A stretch of DNA of 45,611 nucleotides from contig JAJZJX010000013.1 of NCBI GenBank assembly GCA_021850985.1, positions 1 through 45,611 of the forward strand. Reading direction: 5' to 3'. The notes under the pieces are model-generated. The model searched no databases. It was not told where the DNA came from and was given only the letters and a program-made list of their open reading frames with translations. The translations under genes and the position numbers were made by a program. Shown here piece by piece: positions 32,859-39,032 of this stretch; position 1 is the stretch's first letter; every line of letters begins with the position of its first letter. The stretch comes from a bacterium. GTDB lineage: Bacteria; SZUA-79; Acidulodesulfobacterales; Acidulodesulfobacteraceae.

Positions 32859-33857
32859 TTACCCAAGATACCTATTTGTTATTTCAATCCTTTCATGCCC
32901 AAGGTTACGCGATATTTCCTGCCGGATTTCTTTATCCATAGTTTGAAATTCCGATTTGGACAGTCCAGTCGTTTCCAGTATGCCGCCGAGCCATTCGCCT
33001 TTACTCTCGCCCGTCCTTGCCCTGCACTCGATATTACTATACCCTTTTAACTTCCACGCTTCCTTATAAGCCTCATGCGCCGTCCAGTGCCTTTCGCCGT
33101 GATAATGAAAATAGAGGTTAGTTTCTGCGCGGAAAGATTTTAACACATTGTTCGCAAAATTTCGTCCCTGCTTTATAGTGCCTATATTGAGATTTTTAAG
33201 ATGATTTTCTTTTAAAAAAGCTCTTGCTTCCAAAAGCACAGTCTTTTGTTCGGCGTTTAATTTAATTTCTCTTTCGCGGCTGTTTTTGGAACCGTCGCCT
33301 TTTGCTGTGATTTTTAAAATATTTTCGGACAAGTCTTTATTTAGTAGTTTGATTTGGAGGCTCTCCCTTAATCTTAAATTAACCGATTGAATACTGACGG
33401 CATGCTTTAGCGCCGCATAACGCAAATCGTTTGTTTGTGCGTATCTTTCGTTAAGCCAAGTTTTAAATGCGGCGGCGGATTCTCTTGAATTTTCTTTATT
33501 TATTCCGTCTTTTTCGGATATGTTTCGAGATAATCCGAAGTCAGAAGCTTTAATAAAGTGCAAATCGTCTCTGCCTATATACCTAACGATATTATTTATA
33601 CTTGAGATATAAGAATTTACGGTAGATAAAGACATAGTTCCCGATGAGACGTTATTTTTTAATCCTGCAATAATATCGTTAATGTGGGACTGCTCCATAT
33701 CTTTTAAGGTTTTAATGCCCGTTTGAGATTTAATTTCTTTTAAAGTAGCGGAAAGTTTTTCGGCGGTAGAAGAACCACGTTTGATAAATTCAGATATTTC
33801 TTTTGATAAAAAAGATATTTTAGATTCGTTTTTTATGCTCATAGCTTTACCGCTCAC
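32859..33857 (-). CDS. Second tyrosine recombinase
   Basis: The 332-residue protein has an N-terminal SAM-like domain (SSTAEKLSATLKEIKSQTGIKTL onward, residues about 28-95). Its catalytic domain shows Arg in LRLRESLQIK near 176, HxxR as HGER in YFHYHGERHWTAHEAY near 252, and LGHERIEITNRYLG at the very C-terminus with the Tyr nucleophile three residues from the end. It resembles Integrase_1-type recombinases of elements and differs clearly from the integrase at 20502. A role in dimer resolution or in DNA inversion is possible. Its start overlaps the small upstream gene by 4 bp (ATGA). Confidence 0.8.
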   Translation of the reverse strand: MSGKAMSIKNESKISFLSKEISEFIKRGSSTAEKLSATLKEIKSQTGIKTLKDMEQSHINDIIAGLKNNVSSGTMSLSTVNSYISSINNIVRYIGRDDLHFIKASDFGLSRNISEKDGINKENSRESAAAFKTWLNERYAQTNDLRYAALKHAVSIQSVNLRLRESLQIKLLNKDLSENILKITAKGDGSKNSREREIKLNAEQKTVLLEARAFLKENHLKNLNIGTIKQGRNFANNVLKSFRAETNLYFHYHGERHWTAHEAYKEAWKLKGYSNIECRARTGESKGEWLGGILETTGLSKSEFQTMDKEIRQEISRNLGHERIEITNRYLG

Positions 33858-34156
33858 TTTAAAACCTCGTTTTCGATATTTATTTTAAAGAACCTCTGGT
33901 AAATCTCTTTAATTACCAAAAAATATTTCCGGCGTGTTTCGTTTGATTTATTTAACATTTCTTTGGTATCAAAAAAATCTTTTACTACTTGCTTTTTGCG
34001 TATTCCGTCTGTGTGGAGTAAGTTTTGAGATTCGCAAAATGAAAAGAATTTAATAGCCGCCATGTCCCTGAATTTTTGGGTTTTAGGGGTATTCTGGTGC
34101 TTTTGCGCCAAGAATAGCCGGCGGTGCTGTTTGTAAAATTCTGTTAATTTGCCCAT
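33854..34156 (-). CDS. Small basic protein, recombinase N-domain-like partner
   Basis: This 100-residue basic protein is helical throughout. Its second half, FFDTKEMLNKSNETRRKYFLVIKEIYQRFFK, resembles the SAM-like core-binding domain of tyrosine recombinases. It overlaps the second recombinase gene by 4 bp and is probably translated with it. It may be a split-off DNA-binding domain or an accessory factor. I see no frameshift that would join the two, and the recombinase has its own SAM-like domain, so it is likely a separate partner. Confidence in function is low, in coding moderate to good. Confidence 0.6.
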   Translation of the reverse strand: MGKLTEFYKQHRRLFLAQKHQNTPKTQKFRDMAAIKFFSFCESQNLLHTDGIRKKQVVKDFFDTKEMLNKSNETRRKYFLVIKEIYQRFFKINIENEVLK

Positions 34157-34709
34157 ATTTATTTACCTTGATTTATTTTTTTATTTGTTCCGAATACGCC
34201 GTCACCGGATTTAAATACGAAACCTGTTTTCGCAATATGCGACGGAAGGCAAATCCGAACTTCGGAACCTATATATTGTGCTCGTGTCCGCTAATACCGC
34301 CGTTTAGGCGCAACTAACGAAATTATTCACGATTTTGCGGCTTTTTCTATGTGCCTAACATAGAGAAAGCCGCTTGAAAGTCCTTTAAAAAATCAACAGT
34401 ATCAATGCGGACTGCGATTTTAAGATTGCGGACTTTCATTAAACTTACTTAAAAAACCGAATTAATCGGCTTTAGTTTTCTCGAAAAGTTTGAATAAAAA
34501 CTACTTTAGATGTTTCTGCACGCTGTTTTTGTATTGCAAGCTGAGTAGAGCGCCGAATTTCTACATAAGAGGTCTGTTTTTATGAACTTAACGAACATCC
34601 GGGTAATCTTTTTAATCTACCTGCAGCCATAGACAATTACCATTCGATAAAATCTTGCGTTTGTCAAACGCAAGCGGGATTATCTGCAGTAAAAAATTAT
34701 ATTTTTTAA
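34157..34709. other. 553-bp structured non-coding region (candidate origin or RNA)
   Basis: No gene is seen in either strand. There are several inverted repeats. A nested set at 34187-34268 has GTTCCGAA/TTCGGAAC outer arms, GCCGTC/GACGG, and CGGATTT/AAATCCG. A 15-bp stem with a 7-base loop lies at 34337-34373 (one wobble). GAAAGTCC at 34376 pairs with GGACTTTC at 34430. A perfect CTTGCGTTTG/CAAACGCAAG hairpin with one loop base lies at 34654-34674. TGCGGACT occurs twice, at 34406 and 34427. The place, between recombination and Xis-like genes, suits a replication origin or a structured regulatory RNA. Confidence 0.55.
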
Positions 34710-34916
34710 TCATAGAATATTCTTACCTCGAAACTCTTCAAAACTATCCACTCTTTTTGAATCCAAAAATCTCTCTAAATCGGTTTTCCTAAAAAGAATT
34801 TTGCCTTTAAGCTTATAGAAGGCTATCTGCCGCGATGCGATGTATCTCCTGAGCGTTGTAGCTGAAACTCTTAAAAATGCGGCTGCTTCGTTTATTAATA
34901 AAATTTCTTTGTCCAT
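34710..34916 (-). CDS. Xis/AlpA-like helix-turn-helix protein
   Basis: The 68-residue protein is a MerR-like winged helix of the excisionase type. It reads LLINEAAAFLRVSATTLRRYIASRQIAFYKLKGKILFRKTDLERFL (cited by its parts NEAAAFLRVS, TTLRRYI and FRKTDLERFL). Such proteins bind DNA as recombination directionality factors or as regulators of integrase genes. It is read from a near-consensus promoter at 34953-34980 facing left, opposite to the replisome-organizer-like gene. As integrase lies at the far end of the element, it acts in trans if it controls excision. Confidence 0.8.
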   Translation of the reverse strand: MDKEILLINEAAAFLRVSATTLRRYIASRQIAFYKLKGKILFRKTDLERFLDSKRVDSFEEFRGKNIL

Positions 34917-34952
34917 GATTAATTAAGTCAACTATTAAATTACTTTACTTTT

Positions 34953-34980
34953 ATTATATAGCATGTTTTTAAAATGTCAA
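34953..34980 (-). promoter_or_regulatory. Leftward sigma70-type promoter for the Xis-like gene
   Basis: On the minus strand, TTGACA (34975-34980) and TATAAT (34953-34958) are separated by 16 bp. Both hexamers are perfect. The start of transcription should fall near 34946, leaving about a 30-base leader before ATG 34916. Confidence 0.7.
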
Positions 34981-35000
34981 GTAGAAAATTATTTGACTAT

Positions 35001-35029
35001 TTGACACATTAAATTTAATTCTATATAAT
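35001..35029 (+). promoter_or_regulatory. Rightward consensus promoter, apparently leaderless transcript
   Basis: TTGACA (35001-35006), 17 bp, TATAAT (35024-35029): a perfect sigma70-type promoter. Transcription should begin near 35036, only about 3 bases before ATG 35039. No ribosome site exists in that space. The two -35 boxes, here and at 34975, face away from each other across 20 bp holding another TTGACT, so a shared operator is likely. Confidence 0.75.
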
Positions 35030-35038
35030 TAGTAAACT

Positions 35039-35638
35039 ATGAACGATATAACCAAAAAATTAGAAGAAACTGACATCGATATAGATACCCCTAAATACAT
35101 AAAACTCCCATTAAATTTTTATTCAATTCCTGAAATAAAGGCTTTAGACAACTACCCTGAAAAAGACAGGTTAATTGCATCATGGATTAAATTAGTGCTT
35201 TTTGTCGCTAAGCTTGATAACGATGGAAAATTACAGATAAAATCAAATAAAGCGATACACAAAAAAAACAATGTATTGGATCCCGGCAATCATCTTTTTC
35301 CAGTGTCAGTTGCGTTTCTTATTAAGATAGATAAGTCGAAAGAAGTGGAAGAAGAACGGAAATTTGCGCTGAGGGCTATAGATATTTTTTTTAAGGAAGG
35401 ATTACTCGGGAGAAACGACAATCCCAAGGAACCCTACCTTTTCGTTAAGAATTGGAATGATACTTATAAGGCTACAAAACCAGGAAAGAAAACGGAATGG
35501 ACTAAAGAACGTGTAGAAGAAATCCTAAAGGAAAACGATTATAATATGACAAAAGCGGCTAAGACTATCGGAAATACGAAACAGTTTATAAGTTTCCTGG
35601 CAAAAAAGTTCGGGATTAAAAAGCCGAGCAAGGCATAA
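35039..35638 (+). CDS. Replisome-organizer-like protein with C-terminal HTH
   Basis: The 199-residue protein begins with YIKLPLNFYSIPEIKAL...DRLIASWIKLVLFVAKLDNDGKL, similar to the N-terminal domain of phage replisome organizers. These bind DNA at origins. A C-terminal Fis-like helix-turn-helix follows (EILKENDYNMTKAAKTIGNT, about residues 161-180). It may start element replication or regulate genes. The ATG sits almost at the predicted transcription start, so translation looks leaderless. A frameshifted copy of its last 85 codons remains at 37394-37652 outside the element, with about 83% or so similar bases by eye, which shows a related element was once there. Confidence 0.65.
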   Translation: MNDITKKLEETDIDIDTPKYIKLPLNFYSIPEIKALDNYPEKDRLIASWIKLVLFVAKLDNDGKLQIKSNKAIHKKNNVLDPGNHLFPVSVAFLIKIDKSKEVEEERKFALRAIDIFFKEGLLGRNDNPKEPYLFVKNWNDTYKATKPGKKTEWTKERVEEILKENDYNMTKAAKTIGNTKQFISFLAKKFGIKKPSKA

Positions 35639-35654
35639 GGTATGCATTCTGTAT

Positions 35655-35758
35655 TCTATCCTTTAAAAATTTTCTATAGTTTGGAATTTATTTAAAAAGC
35701 TGATAAAATAATAACATAGCATATAGTTTTTAATTTATGATATAAAAGGTGATTTACT
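35655..35758 (+). repeat. Spacer duplicated at 37666-37773
   Basis: From TCTATCC to the antitoxin start this 104-bp spacer is nearly the same as 37666-37773, including TTTCTATAGTTTGGAATTTA and AAGCTGATAAAATAATAACA blocks and an AAAGGTGATTTA ribosome site. Only small indels differ. In both places it joins a replisome-organizer gene end to a toxin-antitoxin start. Confidence 0.85.
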
Positions 35759-35980
35759 ATGAGCATATCATTAACTATGCCGGAATTGAATATAAAAGAA
35801 GACGAATTAAAAATACTTCTTGCTTCCAAACTTTTGGAAGACGGGTTTGTATCGCTTGGAAAAGCCGCCGAAATAGCAGGATACTCCGAAAAGGTTTTTG
35901 CCGAGATACTTATACATAAAAAAGCTTTCCCTATAAAATATCAGGACATCAACTTATCGGAAGAACTTTCAAATGCCTGA
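35759..35980 (+). CDS. UPF0175-type antitoxin
   Basis: The 73-residue protein reads KILLASKLLEDGFVSLGKAAEIAGYSEKVFAEIL (cited ends), the UPF0175 core: a short helix pair and an HTH that should bind its own promoter. It is paired with a DUF3368 PIN-like toxin whose start overlaps by 8 bp. UPF0175/DUF3368 pairs are frequent in archaea and bacteria. An AAAGGTG ribosome site precedes ATG 35759. As the last module before attR it may help keep the element in the host. Confidence 0.85.
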   Translation: MSISLTMPELNIKEDELKILLASKLLEDGFVSLGKAAEIAGYSEKVFAEILIHKKAFPIKYQDINLSEELSNA

Positions 35981-36419
35981 TAAAATAATTGTAGATACAT
36001 CAGTCCTGATTGCGCTTGATAAAATAAACCTTTTGGAAGTCCTATGTAAAATATACGGAGAGATAATACTGCCGGAAGGCGTTGCTTTAGAATTCGGCAA
36101 TATAGATTTGAACTGTTATAAATCCATTAAGGTCGATAGTCCTCTAGTTAACGTGCTGACAAACGATTTAAACCTAGGCAGCGGCGAATCGGAAGTTATT
36201 GCGCTTGCGTATGAAAGCAAAAACAGGGCGTTGATTGATGATTTAAGGGCACGTAAAATAGCCCGGCAATTAGGCATAGTTTTTAGCGGCAGCCTTGGGG
36301 TTTTACTTAGAGCAGAAAAATCCGGTTTTATTGATAGCGCTTACAAAAAAGCTTTAGAGCTAAGGAATAAAGGGTTTTACATATCCGACGGAATCATAGA
36401 AGATATAAAAAGACAGTAA
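35973..36419 (+). CDS. DUF3368 PIN-like toxin
   Basis: The 148-residue protein is PIN-like. IIVDTSVLIALDKI at about 4-17 has the first acidic residue, and LGSGESEVIALAYE near 67-80 gives the conserved glutamates. LIDDLRARKIARQLG near 89-103 supplies the distal aspartates, and SGSLGVLLRAEKSG follows. This is the usual DUF3368 pattern of predicted ribonucleases. All acidic residues are present, so it is probably active. Start ATG 35973 lies inside the antitoxin gene, so the two are coupled. Confidence 0.87.
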   Translation: MPDKIIVDTSVLIALDKINLLEVLCKIYGEIILPEGVALEFGNIDLNCYKSIKVDSPLVNVLTNDLNLGSGESEVIALAYESKNRALIDDLRARKIARQLGIVFSGSLGVLLRAEKSGFIDSAYKKALELRNKGFYISDGIIEDIKRQ

Positions 36420-36431
36420 TAATCTTTATTA

Positions 36432-36455
36432 TTTATGGCTTGATTTTCACATAGG
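36432..36455 (+). promoter_or_regulatory. Inner-end motif 2 (candidate arm-type site)
   Basis: TTTATGGCTTGATTTTCACA followed by TAGG lies 59 bp inside attR. It is in the same orientation as motif 1 at 20426-20449 and differs at two bases only. Equal placement near both ends suits integrase or Xis binding. Confidence 0.6.
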
Positions 36456-36514
36456 CAAGTTTAATTAAGACAAAATTATTTAATAAAATAAATTACTTAT
36501 GAAGCAAGAGCTTA

Positions 36515-36574
36515 GGATTGTGACTCCGGTGGTCGCAGGTTCAAAACCTGTCATCCACCCCATTTAAAACCGCA
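36515..36574 (+). repeat. attR: 60-bp direct repeat
   Basis: It is an exact copy of 20288-20347. It holds the 3' part of tRNA-His (anticodon stem to CCA) and 12 flanking bases. It is not a tRNA gene by itself, since the acceptor 5' arm and D-arm are absent. Confidence 0.95.
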
Positions 36575-36645
36575 GTAAATAAACAATCCTGATAAAATTA
36601 ATCTCCGGCGCAACTAATAAACTTTCCCGAGATATTTTTACTTGC

Positions 36646-36671
36646 TAATTATATCATATATGATATAATTA
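36646..36671. promoter_or_regulatory. 26-bp perfect palindrome, likely HigA operator
   Basis: TAATTATATCATA joined to its exact complement sits 14 bp before the higB start. It contains TATAAT at 36664-36669, which can serve as the -10 box, so binding would block transcription. HigA-type antitoxins repress their own operons through such sites. Confidence 0.65.
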
Positions 36672-36685
36672 ATTAAAGGATAAAA

Positions 36686-37051
36686 ATGAAAAATAAGGTA
36701 GAGGTTTATAAAAAAGAAAACGGAAAGGAACCGATAATGGAATTTTTAATATCTCTGCCGGAAAAACATCGAGCAAAGGCTATTTGGGAAATAGAACTTT
36801 TAAGAGAATTCGGAACCGATTTAAAAGAACCCCATATTAAAGCCATAACGGGGAAAGAATACAAAGGCCTTTGGGAGCTCAGAATTAAATTTGCCGGTGA
36901 TATATCGAGAATATTTTACTTTATGTCTGATAAAAATAATTTTATATTATTGCACGGTTTTGTGAAAAAAACCGAAAAGACTTCAAAGCGCGAGCTTGAT
37001 ACGGCATTGCGTTATATGGAAGATTATAAAAGGAGATTAAAAAATGAATAA
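36686..37051 (+). CDS. higB: HigB/RelE-type toxin (Gp49-like)
   Basis: The 121-residue protein has the order of the phage-derived Gp49-like HigB family: EFLISLPEKHRAKAIWEIELLREFG at the start, LWELRIKFAGDISRIFYF (cited by ELRIKF and RIFYF) at about 71-88, and LLHGFVKKTEKTSKRELDTA near 95-114. Such toxins cut mRNA on the ribosome. It is followed by its antitoxin with 8 bp overlap, toxin first, as usual for HigBA. It lies outside attR, in the presumed ghost element. An AAAGGA ribosome site precedes ATG 36686. Confidence 0.9.
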   Translation: MKNKVEVYKKENGKEPIMEFLISLPEKHRAKAIWEIELLREFGTDLKEPHIKAITGKEYKGLWELRIKFAGDISRIFYFMSDKNNFILLHGFVKKTEKTSKRELDTALRYMEDYKRRLKNE

Positions 37052-37334
37052 GAAAATAACTACTTCTTGGGAAGATGTTAAAAAAGAGCTTTTGAAAGAT
37101 TCTGCGACCTATAAGGAATATAAATCGCTCGAACCGGAATACAGGATAATAAGCCAGATGATAAAAATTAGAACCGAACAGGGTTTAACGCAAAAAGAAC
37201 TGGCTGATAAAATAGGAACTAAGCAGAGCAATATAAGCAGGCTTGAAAGCGGAGAATATAATCCGTCATTGGAATTTTTAAAAAAAGTGGCAAAAGGATT
37301 AAATAAAGAACTCGTTGTTTCGTTAAACGGTTAA
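37044..37334 (+). CDS. higA: HigA-type antitoxin (XRE HTH)
   Basis: The 96-residue protein has a Cro/C1-type helix-turn-helix, RTEQGLTQKELADKIGTKQS followed by NISRLESGEYNPSLEFLKKVAKGL, at residues about 47-90. The N-terminal 40 residues neutralise the toxin in this family. Start ATG 37044 overlaps higB by 8 bp. The protein should bind the 26-bp palindrome upstream of higB. Confidence 0.92.
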   Translation: MNKKITTSWEDVKKELLKDSATYKEYKSLEPEYRIISQMIKIRTEQGLTQKELADKIGTKQSNISRLESGEYNPSLEFLKKVAKGLNKELVVSLNG

Positions 37335-37393
37335 AAACCGCACGTATTTACGAAAGACCGTTCAATTCGAGACATTAAATAAAGGTGTCCGAA

Positions 37394-37652
37394 TTGATAT
37401 TTTTTTAAAAGAAGGTCTGATAGGAAGGAACGACAATCCAAAAGAACCCCATCTGTTCGTTAAAAACTTAAACGATATCTATAAGGCTTCAAAACCCGGC
37501 AAAAAACCGAATGGACTAAAGAGCGTGTAGAAGAAATTCTTAAGGAAAACGATTATAATATGTCGAAGGCGGCTAAGACTATCGGAAATACAAAACAATT
37601 TATCAGCTTTTTGGCAAAAAAGTTTGGAATTAAGAAGCCGAGTAAGGCATAA
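37394..37652 (+). pseudogene. Frameshifted remnant of a replisome-organizer-like gene
   Basis: The stretch matches the last 85 codons of the gene at 35039-35638. It reads DIF-KEGLIGRNDNPKEPHLFVKN in one frame, then after a one-base loss near 37500 (GGCAAAAAACCGAATGG against GGAAAGAAAACGGAATGG) continues as WTKERVEEILKENDYNM and ends KKPSKA. The 5' half is missing. The homology continues downstream through the spacer, as in the intact copy. Confidence 0.9.
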
Positions 37653-37665
37653 GAAGGCATGGAAG

Positions 37666-37773
37666 TCTATCCTTTAAAAAATTTTCTATAGTTTGGAATT
37701 TATTTAAAAAGCTGATAAAATAATAACATAATGCATATAGTTTTTTAATGCAAAATATAAAAGGTGATTTAAT
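37666..37773 (+). repeat. Second copy of the 35655-35758 spacer
   Basis: It follows the remnant gene just as its twin follows the intact gene, and carries the same ribosome site before a TA start at 37774. After that ATG the two loci share no more sequence: here a different antitoxin is present. Confidence 0.85.
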
Positions 37774-38007
37774 ATGGCAAATGCGCATATCAAGGAAAAT
37801 ATATTGAATCAGGTGGATAAACTACCTTACGATATGCAGCTTCACGTTCTGGATTTTGCAAACTCGTTATCTCCAAAAGGCGTTAAAGGAGATAGTCTTT
37901 CCAAATTCAGAGGGTCTATTTCTTCCGATGATTTAAAACTGATAGAAAGCGCTATAATGGAAGGCTGCGAAAAGGTATTATTATATCCTTGTTTAATCTT
38001 GTTTTAA
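37774..38007 (+). pseudogene. Truncated antitoxin (DUF2281-like), damaged
   Basis: The frame encodes 77 residues. ENILNQVDKLPYDMQLHVLDFANSL and later FRGSISSDDLKLIESAIMEGCEKV fit small antitoxins that pair with PIN toxins, with the DDLKLIE-AI-EGCE motif usual near the C-terminus. The tail VLLYPCLILF is out of character. The frame shifts into the remains of a PIN toxin, so a deletion has removed the antitoxin end and most of the toxin. It may still make an antitoxin-like peptide. Confidence 0.65.
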
Positions 38008-38063
38008 TTACCAAGGACAAGCACTTTAAATTAGTCGATGATATTAAAATTGTCATGTTCTAA
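37983..38063 (+). pseudogene. PIN toxin C-terminal remnant
   Basis: In the frame of base 37983 the sequence reads LVLITKDKHFKLVDDIKIVMF and stop. TKDKHF followed by an I-K-V strand is the typical end of PIN toxins. The N-terminal catalytic part is missing, so no active toxin can be made. Confidence 0.65.
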
Positions 38064-38073
38064 GTCCTTAATG

Positions 38074-38093
38074 TTTATGGCGTAATTTTCACA
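38074..38093 (+). promoter_or_regulatory. Inner-end motif 3, near the ghost element's right end
   Basis: TTTATGGCGTAATTTTCACA matches the first 20 bases of motifs 1 and 2 with two or three changes, same orientation. It is followed two bases later by CTTAAAACCG, like the end of the att repeat (TTTAAAACCG). It probably marks the decayed right boundary of an older element. Confidence 0.5.
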
Positions 38094-38396
38094 ACTTAAA
38101 ACCGAAACAAAAATAAGATATTATAAGCAATGTCCTATTCTTAGCATATGTCCCGATTTTACTAAGGATTATCCCATCTTATAAAACCGGCGTCCGATTT
38201 GTTTAATTCTTTTCGATAATATCGGTATGGTTTTTTGAAATTATCGTTTTAAGAAAAATTTCAAGCTATTTTTATTTATTATAGTATAATGGTATAATTA
38301 ATTTAAGGGTATCTGTTTTGTCTAAAACATACTTTAATATAGGTTTTTATTAAAAATTTTATATTAATTAAAAATATAAATATACCGAGGATAAAA
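38094..38396. other. 303-bp spacer upstream of the nitroreductase gene
   Basis: No gene is seen. The left part should be old chromosomal sequence or the ghost edge. A stem TTGAAATT/AATTTCAA lies at 38235-38264 followed by a T-rich stretch, a possible weak terminator. Two TATAAT boxes occur near 38284 and 38293, so the nitroreductase promoter may lie there, but no clear -35 box is seen. Confidence 0.4.
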
Positions 38397-38954
38397 ATGG
38401 AATTATCTGCTATAATGGAATCAAGGCGTGCTTACAGGTCGTTGGAAAAAACCGAAATAACGGAAAATCTTATAAAGACCCTTGCCGCATCTGCTTCGCT
38501 GTCGGCTTCCTGCTACAACCATCAGCCGTGGAAATTTGTGTTTGTTTATGAAGATACAGTTCTTAAAGAATTAAAAACCGCGCTTGCCAAAGGTAATGCC
38601 TGGGCGCAGAATGCATCTATGATAATAGCAGTTTTATCTAAAGAAACCGACGACTGCGTCCTTGATTATAGAAAATATTATCTTTTCGACACGGGAATGG
38701 CTACGGCGTTTCTTATCCTTAAAGCTACAGAACTCGGCTACGTTGCTCATCCTATTGCAGGTTATAATCCTGAAATAGTTAAAGGAGTCATAAAATCTCC
38801 TGAAGATATGGAAGTAGTAACTCTTATCATATTTGGCAAGCACAAAGAAGATATAGATCCGGTTTTAAACGAAAAACAGAGAAACGATGAAATTAAACGT
38901 CCGCAGCGCAAATCTTTCAGTGAATATGCCTGTCTTAACAAATATTGCTTGTAG
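38397..38954 (+). CDS. Nitroreductase-family FMN oxidoreductase
   Basis: The 185-residue protein has the N-terminal FMN-binding signature AIMESRRAYRSLEKTEIT at about 5-22, then SASLSASCYNHQPWKFVFV near 32-50, where the Ser/Asn/Gln-Pro-Trp region binds FMN phosphate and ring. A glycine-rich LGYVAHPIAGYNPE lies near 120. The family reduces nitro groups, quinones or flavins with NAD(P)H. The substrate is not clear. It is somewhat shorter than enteric types but normal for the anaerobic type. An AGGAT ribosome site precedes ATG 38397. Confidence 0.85.
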   Translation: MELSAIMESRRAYRSLEKTEITENLIKTLAASASLSASCYNHQPWKFVFVYEDTVLKELKTALAKGNAWAQNASMIIAVLSKETDDCVLDYRKYYLFDTGMATAFLILKATELGYVAHPIAGYNPEIVKGVIKSPEDMEVVTLIIFGKHKEDIDPVLNEKQRNDEIKRPQRKSFSEYACLNKYCL

Positions 38955-39032
38955 CATTGGAAAGAGAAAGTAGATAAATTTCTATTGCAAGATTAAGAGA
39001 TTTTAATAAACTTTATGCAAACCGCTTAAATA

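Larger units (their letters stand above)
20288..36574 (+). mobile_element. 16.2-kb integrative element in tRNA-His (satellite-like)
   Basis: Identical 60-bp direct repeats at 20288-20347 and 36515-36574 bound the element. The left copy is the 3' part of an intact tRNA-His with an integrase gene just inside. Cargo on the minus strand is an OLD-like nuclease, a type III restriction-modification pair and a three-gene HEPN unit. The core holds primase-like, DUF3987, second recombinase, Xis-like and replisome-organizer-like genes and a TA pair. No virion, terminase, relaxase or conjugation gene was recognised. This fits a phage satellite or a non-conjugative integrative element. The unit length is 16,227 bp. 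Confidence 0.9.

Noticed and set aside
32753-32941. 62-residue plus-strand ORF through the palindrome
   Set aside because: It overlaps the second recombinase gene, is derived from the palindrome and has no ribosome site or known motif.
20288-36574. Element as a full prophage or conjugative element
   Set aside because: No capsid, portal, terminase, tail, lysis, relaxase or type IV secretion gene was found in its 16 kb.
36515-36574. Second tRNA-His gene
   Set aside because: Only the 3' part is present; the 5' acceptor strand and D-arm are missing.
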